This document shows positions 57,408 to 64,000 of a stretch of 64,000 bases of DNA, piece by piece; within the stretch, counting starts at the first letter, position 1, and each line of letters begins with the position of its first letter. A program made the position numbers and the translations under genes. The notes under the pieces were generated by a model. It ran no database searches and was not told the DNA's origin. It was given only the letters and a program-made list of their open reading frames with translations. Origin of the DNA: Solimonas fluminis (GTDB lineage Bacteria; Pseudomonadota; Gammaproteobacteria; Nevskiales; Nevskiaceae). Location of the stretch: assembly GCF_002930645.1 (NCBI RefSeq), contig NZ_PSNW01000004.1, positions 370 to 64,369 of the forward strand, given 5' to 3'.

Positions 57408-58424
57408 GTTGTCCTCCTTGACCTCGGTGTTGGGCTGCTTCCGGGGAGCCGCCTCGAATCCCATCAGGGCGAAGCGCCGCTGCGGGTCCATCCAGAGTTT
57501 CTGCGCCTGCCAGCCGGCCGCCGCCGCGAGCGCGACCATTCCGCCCGGCAGGTACTTGTGCGAGCTTTCGGTGTGAATCGTCTCGCCGGCAGCGAAGTGG
57601 AAGCGGCACCCGCCGATCCGGACCCATTGGTCACGGCGGCTGCGCAGGTGCATCTCGATGCGATGCAGGGCCTTGTCGTAGACCGCCAGATGCTCGAAGG
57701 CCGCCGTATCGAAGTCCGCGCCGTGCTCGCGATTCAGGCGCGCCAGCAGGTTGAGGTTGAAGCTCGCGGTGATGCCCTCGCCGTCATCGTAGGCGCGGCG
57801 CAAGGTAGCGGCGTTCTTGCGCAGGTCCACGCCCAGGATCAGGCGCCCGCCGGGTCCGGCGGCATCGCGGAACCGGCCCAGCAGGCGCTGTGCCTGGACC
57901 GGCTCGAAGTTGCCGACGGTGGAGCCGGGGAAGAACAGCAGCCGGCGCTCGGCAACGGGCAGGCCTGCATGGCACCAGGGCTGCGTGAAATCGGCGCAGA
58001 CCGGCACCAGCGGCAGATGCGGCAGTGCCTGGCGGATGGCCTCGCGGCAGCGCCAGAGCACGCTGGGGTCGATATCCAGCGGCGCGTACCAGCGCGGGTC
58101 TTCCAGCGCCGACAGCAGTTCGCGCGTCTTGCAGCCGCAGCCTGCGCCGGGCTCGATCACTCCGGCCCCGGCGCCGGCGAAGCCGGCAATGTCGTCCAGG
58201 TCGCGGCTCAGGATTTCCAGTTCGGCGCGCGTGACGTAATAGTCGCGCGTCTCGCAGATGCGCTCGAACAGGTGCGAGCCCCGCTCGTCGTACAGCAGCC
58301 GGGTGGGCAGGCGCTTCTGCGGGCGCGACAGGTCGCCGACGATCTCGGCCAGGTCGGGATGCTCCAGGAACTCGACGGCCGGCGCGGATGCCGTTCCCCC
58401 CCTTACCAGCTCTTCGTCGCTCAC
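57180..58424 (-). CDS. egtD: L-histidine N-alpha-methyltransferase EgtD, fused in frame to DUF6496
   Basis: Makes hercynine, the first step to ergothioneine. Residues 1-339 form the EgtD fold: RLLYDERGSHLFERICETRD, YYVTRAELEIL, SAM site EPGAGCGCKTRELLSAL, YAPLDIDPSVL, FFPGSTVGNFEPVQAQRLL and ETIHTESSHKY. The frame has no stop after FALMGFEAAPRKQPNTEVKE and continues into the DUF6496 protein (residues 340-414). Start GTG at 58424, overlapping the egtB stop (GTGA). Whether the full 414-residue fusion accumulates, or a lost stop merely lengthens EgtD, cannot be told from sequence. Confidence 0.9.
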   Translation of the reverse strand: MSDEELVRGGTASAPAVEFLEHPDLAEIVGDLSRPQKRLPTRLLYDERGSHLFERICETRDYYVTRAELEILSRDLDDIAGFAGAGAGVIEPGAGCGCKTRELLSALEDPRWYAPLDIDPSVLWRCREAIRQALPHLPLVPVCADFTQPWCHAGLPVAERRLLFFPGSTVGNFEPVQAQRLLGRFRDAAGPGGRLILGVDLRKNAATLRRAYDDGEGITASFNLNLLARLNREHGADFDTAAFEHLAVYDKALHRIEMHLRSRRDQWVRIGGCRFHFAAGETIHTESSHKYLPGGMVALAAAAGWQAQKLWMDPQRRFALMGFEAAPRKQPNTEVKEDNMAATKKSSGGRRYGKGAARTVASAMRRRKRGTLKSGPGGKGGTVRSRKQAIAIGLSEARRKGAKVPPKKAGGGSK

Positions 58425-59707
58425 CGGATGTCCCTCGCCAGCCGCAGGCCGCTGAACTGCCAGCGCGCCTCCGGCGGAAAGAAGTTTCGGTAGCTGCGCC
58501 GCCAATGGCTGGGCGGCGTGGCGCAGGAGCCGCCGCGCAACACCAGCTGGTTGCACATGAACTTGCCGTTGTACTCGCCCACCGCCCCCGGCGCCGGCCG
58601 GTAGCCGGGGTAGGCGGAATAGGCGCTGCAGGTCCAGGCCCATGCGCCGCCGTACCAGGCGCCGTCGGACAGGCCCGGGTGCAGGCGCGGCGGCGCGTCC
58701 TGCGGCGCCGGAGCCGGCTCGGCCGCCAGGGCCTCCCACTCCTGCTCGCTGGGCAGCCGGGCACCGGACCAGCGGGCGAAGGCATCGGCCTCGTAGTAGC
58801 TGAGGTGGCAGGCGATGCCGTCGGGCTGCAGCGGCTGCGGGCCCGCCAGCGTGAACTCGGAGCGCAGGTCGCGCGACCAGTACAGGGGGCGGCGCCATCT
58901 GTGGCGCTGCACGGTCGCCCAGCCATCGGACAGCCACAGTTCCGGCCGCCGGTAGCCTTCATCCTCGATGAAGCCACGGTACTCGCGGTTGGTGACGGCA
59001 CGGGAGGCGATCTCGTAGGGCGCCAGCAGCACGACATGGCGCGGCTGTTCGTTGTCGAAGGCGAAACCTTCGCCTTCGTGGCCGCAGGCGACTTCACCGC
59101 CGCCGCGCAGCCAGCGCAAGGGTGCCGCGGCCAGTGCCGCGCCTGGGGCAGCGATGCGGCCATAGGCCGGCAGCAGGGGATTGCGCGACAGCAGGTGCTT
59201 GATGTCGGTGAGGATCAGTTCCTGGTGCTGCTGCTCGTGATGCAGCCCCAGTTCGACCAAGGCCCGCAGCGACGCGGAGAGGGGTCCGGAAAGCACGTCC
59301 AGCATCGCCCGGTCGACCTGGGCGCGGTACTGCATGACTTCGCGCAGCGAGGGCCGCGTCAGCAAGCCACGGGCGGCACGCTCGAAGGGCTTGCCAAGAC
59401 GCTGGTAGTAGGAATTGAAGAGATCCAGGTAGCGCCGGTCGAACGCGCGGTAGCCCGGGCGGCGGGACAGCACCATGGTTTCGAAGAACCAGCTGGTATG
59501 CGCCAGATGCCACTTGGCGGGGCTGGCATCCGGCATGCTCTGGGCAGCGGCATCCTCCGGCGACAGCGGCGCGCACAGCGCCTCGGTCACGGCACGTATC
59601 CGCTGGTAGCCCAGGCCCAGCGCCACGGCTTCCGTGGCGGTCCTGGCCGGGGCCCGGCCGGCGGGCGGCCTGCGGCCTGCGCTGCTGCGCAATGCGATGG
59701 CGGTCAT
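58421..59707 (-). CDS. egtB: Ergothioneine sulfoxide synthase EgtB
   Basis: Iron-dependent enzyme joining a thiol (cysteine or gamma-glutamylcysteine) to hercynine. The 428-residue protein has an N-terminal DinB_2 domain with likely iron ligands in KWHLAHTSWFFE (His70) and GLHHEQQHQEL (His157, His161), and a C-terminal FGE-sulfatase domain (NREYRGFIEDEGYRRPELWL, ARLPSEQEWEALAAE, YNGKFMCNQLVLRGGSCATP, SYRNFFPPEARWQFSGLRLA). Upstream of egtD with a 4-base overlap, the usual two-gene proteobacterial arrangement. No EgtE-like lyase is in the window. Confidence 0.95.
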   Translation of the reverse strand: MTAIALRSSAGRRPPAGRAPARTATEAVALGLGYQRIRAVTEALCAPLSPEDAAAQSMPDASPAKWHLAHTSWFFETMVLSRRPGYRAFDRRYLDLFNSYYQRLGKPFERAARGLLTRPSLREVMQYRAQVDRAMLDVLSGPLSASLRALVELGLHHEQQHQELILTDIKHLLSRNPLLPAYGRIAAPGAALAAAPLRWLRGGGEVACGHEGEGFAFDNEQPRHVVLLAPYEIASRAVTNREYRGFIEDEGYRRPELWLSDGWATVQRHRWRRPLYWSRDLRSEFTLAGPQPLQPDGIACHLSYYEADAFARWSGARLPSEQEWEALAAEPAPAPQDAPPRLHPGLSDGAWYGGAWAWTCSAYSAYPGYRPAPGAVGEYNGKFMCNQLVLRGGSCATPPSHWRRSYRNFFPPEARWQFSGLRLARDIR

Positions 59708-59799
59708 CGGCGCCCTCCTTGGCTCTCGACTCCGGCCTGGGATGCCGCAAGAGGCGTGCCCGGGCGCCCGGCGGGCGCAGGAGACGCCCGGGGCAGGCT

Positions 59800-61567
<1,768 letters not shown>

Positions 61568-61718
61568 GGTTTCTCCTCCCGCGGTTGTTTTGGCGAAGCC
61601 CTCGCAAGGGCCGGGCCAAGAATGCACGTCATCTGCGCATCCTGTCGTGACGAATAAATAACCGACCGTTCATCAGGGGGGGATGGCTCTCGCGGAGAGC
61701 CGCCGGACGCCCGCCGGC

Positions 61719-62576
61719 TCAGCGGCGTGCCAGGAACACGTCCTCGATGATCTGGCGCACGCGCTCGGTGGCCGCCAGGTCCACACCCAGCTTCTCGGCG
61801 CTCTCCAGGGCCGCCGTCAGGTCCTTGCGGCCCAGGGCGCCGAAGGGCGCGAAGGCCTTGGCCAAGGCTTCCGGCCCCATGGCGGCGACCTTGTCGCGGT
61901 TGCCGATGAAGGCTTCCATCTGCGGCGTGACCACGCCATTGGAGCGCCCCACCTCGATCAGCATCTCCAGCGTCAGCCCGCCCGCCCTGGCCAGGCGCGA
62001 GGCTTCGTCGATGGCGGTGAAGGCGGCGTAGGTCATGATGTTGTTGCAGAGCTTGAGTGCCGTGCCGGCACCGACATCACCGGCATGCACCTGCTTGGCC
62101 GAGGACGTGGCGAACACCGGCTGGCAGCGCGCGAAGGCTTCCGCCGAAGCTCCGACCATGTAGCACAGCGTGGCCGCCTCGGCGCCGCTGGCGCCGCCGG
62201 TGATCGGCGCATCCACCAGGTGGATCCCGCGCATCTGCGCATGCCGGGCCCAGCGCAGCATGGCTTCGTGGGTCACGGTGCTGTGTACGGCAACGAGGGT
62301 GCCGGCCGGCGCCTCCAGCAGGCCGCGGCCGCTGCCGGCGCTGCCGTAGAGCAGTTGCTCCACGTCCGGAGTATCGCGAACGCAGATGCCGATATGGCTG
62401 CACTCGCGCACCAGGTCCGCCGGCGTATGCGCTCGCTGGGCGCCGAGCTTCACCAGCTCGGCCACCGGCCCCACCTCCACATCGTGGACCCAGACCGGCC
62501 GGCCCAGCTTCAGCAGGTGCCTGGCAATCGGCTTGCCGATGTTGCCGAGGCCGACGAATCCAACGCCGTCACTCAT
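61719..62576 (-). CDS. Beta-hydroxyacid dehydrogenase (3-hydroxyisobutyrate dehydrogenase family)
   Basis: A 285-residue NAD(P)-dependent dehydrogenase. Rossmann motif FVGLGNIGKPIARHLLKLG, substrate motif VDAPITGGASGAEAATLCYM, and catalytic Lys in GAGTALKLCNNIMTYAAF. Related enzymes act on 3-hydroxyisobutyrate, tartronate semialdehyde or succinic semialdehyde; the substrate here is open. Start ATG at 62576 overlaps the SDR stop by 4 bases. Confidence 0.93.
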   Translation of the reverse strand: MSDGVGFVGLGNIGKPIARHLLKLGRPVWVHDVEVGPVAELVKLGAQRAHTPADLVRECSHIGICVRDTPDVEQLLYGSAGSGRGLLEAPAGTLVAVHSTVTHEAMLRWARHAQMRGIHLVDAPITGGASGAEAATLCYMVGASAEAFARCQPVFATSSAKQVHAGDVGAGTALKLCNNIMTYAAFTAIDEASRLARAGGLTLEMLIEVGRSNGVVTPQMEAFIGNRDKVAAMGPEALAKAFAPFGALGRKDLTAALESAEKLGVDLAATERVRQIIEDVFLARR

Positions 62577-63358
62577 GGAGAGGAGTTCTCCAGCAGCTTG
62601 GGCGTGGGCATCTGCGGCCTCACTTCCATGAACTCCACGGCTACCCCGGCGGGCAACTCGAAACAACCGGCGATGGCCTCGCCGACCACGTCGGCGGTGG
62701 TCATGCCGTCGAACTTCGGCCCCTTCTCCAGCCAGGCGCCCATGGCTTCCGGCAGGGCGGCGGGATCGAAGTTGGCGATGCTGCCGGTGGCCACGGCGCC
62801 CGGGCTGAAGACCGTCACCAGGATGCCGTCCTTCTTCACTTCCTCGCGCAGTTCCTCGCTGAACTTGTCCATGGCGGCCTTGGAGGCCGAGTACAGCGCC
62901 AGATGGGCGAACTCGTTGCCGTGGCGCACGGTGGCGGAGGAGATGTTGACGATGCGCCCACCGCCGGCCGCGCGCAGGCGGGGAATGGCCAGCTGGCAGG
63001 AGAACACCGTGGCGAGGAAGTTCACGTCGACCATCTTGCGCACTTCCGCCTCGGGCATCAGCTCGATGCGGCGCGCGAACTGGAAGCCGGCGTTGTTGAT
63101 GACGCCGTCGATGCGGCCCCACCTGGCGATGACCGCATCGAGTGCCTTCTCCATGCCCGCCTTGTCGCAGACATCGACGGCGGCAGTGAAGACCTGGGCG
63201 GCCGGCAGCTGGGCGGCGGCCTCCTTGAGGCCCGCCTCGCCGCGCGCCAGCAGCGCCACCCTGGCACCACGCGACGCCAGCACCTGGGCGGTGGCGAAGC
63301 CGATGCCCTTGGAGGCTCCGGTGATGACGATCACCTGACCCTGAACCTTGGATTGCAT
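62573..63358 (-). CDS. Short-chain dehydrogenase/reductase
   Basis: A 261-residue classical SDR: TGASKGIGFATAQVLASRGA (cofactor loop), AVDVCDKAGME, NNAGFQFARRIEL, catalytic Ser in IVNISSATVRHG and Tyr-x-x-x-Lys in LALYSASKAAMDKF. Basic residues after the Gly motif (ALLARGEAG) favour NADPH. Translationally coupled to the beta-hydroxyacid dehydrogenase, so the two probably share a pathway. Start at MQSKVQGQ (63358). Confidence 0.93.
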   Translation of the reverse strand: MQSKVQGQVIVITGASKGIGFATAQVLASRGARVALLARGEAGLKEAAAQLPAAQVFTAAVDVCDKAGMEKALDAVIARWGRIDGVINNAGFQFARRIELMPEAEVRKMVDVNFLATVFSCQLAIPRLRAAGGGRIVNISSATVRHGNEFAHLALYSASKAAMDKFSEELREEVKKDGILVTVFSPGAVATGSIANFDPAALPEAMGAWLEKGPKFDGMTTADVVGEAIAGCFELPAGVAVEFMEVRPQMPTPKLLENSSP

Positions 63359-63504
63359 TGTTGTTTTCTCCCCTGTCACCAAAGTTAACCGTTCGCATCG
63401 GCCTTGTCGAAATGCGATTCCCGCCGCCGGCGGGCCTCCTCCCGCGCCTCGACCCTTCGATCCGATCGGGGCCGGGCGCGAATGGACCGCGAGGCCGGCT
63501 TGTC

Positions 63505-64000
63505 TCAGGCCCGCATCAGCGAGCCGCCGTCCACGTTGAGGATCACGCCGGTAACCCAGCTGGCGTCGTCCGACAGCAGGTAGGCCAGGGCCTTGGCCAG
63601 GTCCTCCGGCGTGCCGAGCCGGCCCAGGGGCATCTGCGCCACCATGCCCTGCAGGTACTCCTCCGGCACCTTGGCGCGCAGCGCCGCGGTGTCGGTGGGA
63701 CCGGGGGCGATGCCGTTGACGCGGATGCCTCGCGGGCCCAGCTCGCGGGCCAGCACGCAGGTGATGCCGTTGATGGCCAGCTTGGTGAAGGAGTAGTAGT
63801 CGTAGTGCATCCAGGCCGCGGTGGAGGACTGGTTGACGATGACGCCGCCCTTGGGCATGTGCGGAGCCACCGCGCGGGTCATGACCACGGCACCGAGCAT
63901 GTTCACGGAGATGACCTTGTTGAGGTACGCCAGGTCCACCGTCATCAGCGGGTTGAAGTCCAGGTTGCCGAACATCGCGGCGTTGTTGACCAGGTAGTGG
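63505..64000 (-). CDS. Short-chain dehydrogenase/reductase, 5' end beyond the window
   Basis: The visible 164 codons hold the C-terminal two thirds of an SDR: HYLVNNAAMFGNLDFNPLMT (the NNAG-like motif), IVNQSSTAAWMHYDYYSFTK with Ser, Tyr and Lys of the active site, GIRVNGIAPGPTDTAALRAK and SDDASWVTGVILNVDGGSLM. The cofactor-binding N-terminus lies past position 64000. It ends 147 bases upstream of the other SDR on the same strand and may share its operon. Similar enzymes act in 3-oxoacyl or alcohol/steroid oxidation; specificity unknown. Confidence 0.93.
   Translation of the reverse strand, partial: HYLVNNAAMFGNLDFNPLMTVDLAYLNKVISVNMLGAVVMTRAVAPHMPKGGVIVNQSSTAAWMHYDYYSFTKLAINGITCVLARELGPRGIRVNGIAPGPTDTAALRAKVPEEYLQGMVAQMPLGRLGTPEDLAKALAYLLSDDASWVTGVILNVDGGSLMRA

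Overview
The window is GC-rich and densely coded. It looks like a chromosome segment of a gammaproteobacterium with a polar flagellum. The evidence is the order fliLMNOPQR-flhB-flhA-flhF-fleN-fliA-cheYZA-motCD, the petABC-sspA-sspB block, and the miaB-ybeZ-ybeY-corC and rsmI/lpoA/yraN gene orders. A wax ester synthase-type acyltransferase and paired acyl-CoA dehydrogenases suggest a lipid-metabolising lineage such as the Nevskiales/Solimonas group. That placement is inference; no rRNA or tRNA gene is present to support it.

Region 1 (about 0.2-26.2 kb, all minus strand) is motility and chemotaxis. Transcription runs from fliL (26.2 kb) down through the export apparatus and switch genes (fliMNOPQR, flhB, flhA), the polar placement factors flhF and fleN, sigma-28 (fliA), cheY-cheZ-cheA, the motC-motD stator and a cheW. 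A second set follows: a lone STAS protein, cheY, cheA, cheW, a 1014-residue soluble receptor with four PAS-like modules, a small unknown ORF, cheR, cheD, cheB and a membrane receptor, closed by a good intrinsic terminator. The order cheY-cheA-cheW-receptor-cheR-cheD-cheB and the receptor's C-terminal WxxF tail resemble the F7 (P. aeruginosa 'che2') type. The flagellar set has cheA and cheZ but no cheB or cheR, so the second set may supply adaptation enzymes. A strong sigma-54-type promoter precedes fliL and a weaker candidate precedes the STAS gene.

Region 2 (26.4-43.7 kb) is mixed. It holds a membrane protein, a large transglutaminase/DUF2126 protein divergent from an alpha/beta hydrolase, the cytochrome bc1 operon petABC with a strong terminator, sspA and sspB separated by tandem hairpins, an FAD-linked oxidase behind an AT-rich dyad, the yraN-lpoA/rsmI locus, a metallophosphoesterase, a DUF4197 lipoprotein, a VOC protein with an apparent one-base frameshift, a DUF2461 protein and a class II aldolase-like protein.

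Region 3 (43.7-51.3 kb, minus) is an AsmA protein, a DUF4105 membrane protein, and corC-ybeY-ybeZ-miaB behind a consensus -10 box, followed by a SnoaL-like protein.

Region 4 (51.4-64 kb) is lipid and redox metabolism. A FadB-like fusion enzyme diverges from two adjacent acyl-CoA dehydrogenases across a region with two perfect palindromes. Next is a tightly overlapping minus-strand set: egtB and egtD (ergothioneine synthesis), a DUF6496 basic protein fused in frame to EgtD, a TADDLSPETL-motif protein and a membrane-anchored cytochrome c. A small acidic-tailed protein, a WS/DGAT acyltransferase, a beta-hydroxyacid dehydrogenase, an SDR and a partial SDR running off the right edge complete the window.

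I saw no tRNA, rRNA, CRISPR array, transposase or prophage gene. No part of the window is clearly a wholly new system. The least explained items are the EgtD-DUF6496 fusion, the 67-residue ORF in the che operon, the lone STAS protein and the palindromes upstream of the acyl-CoA dehydrogenases.
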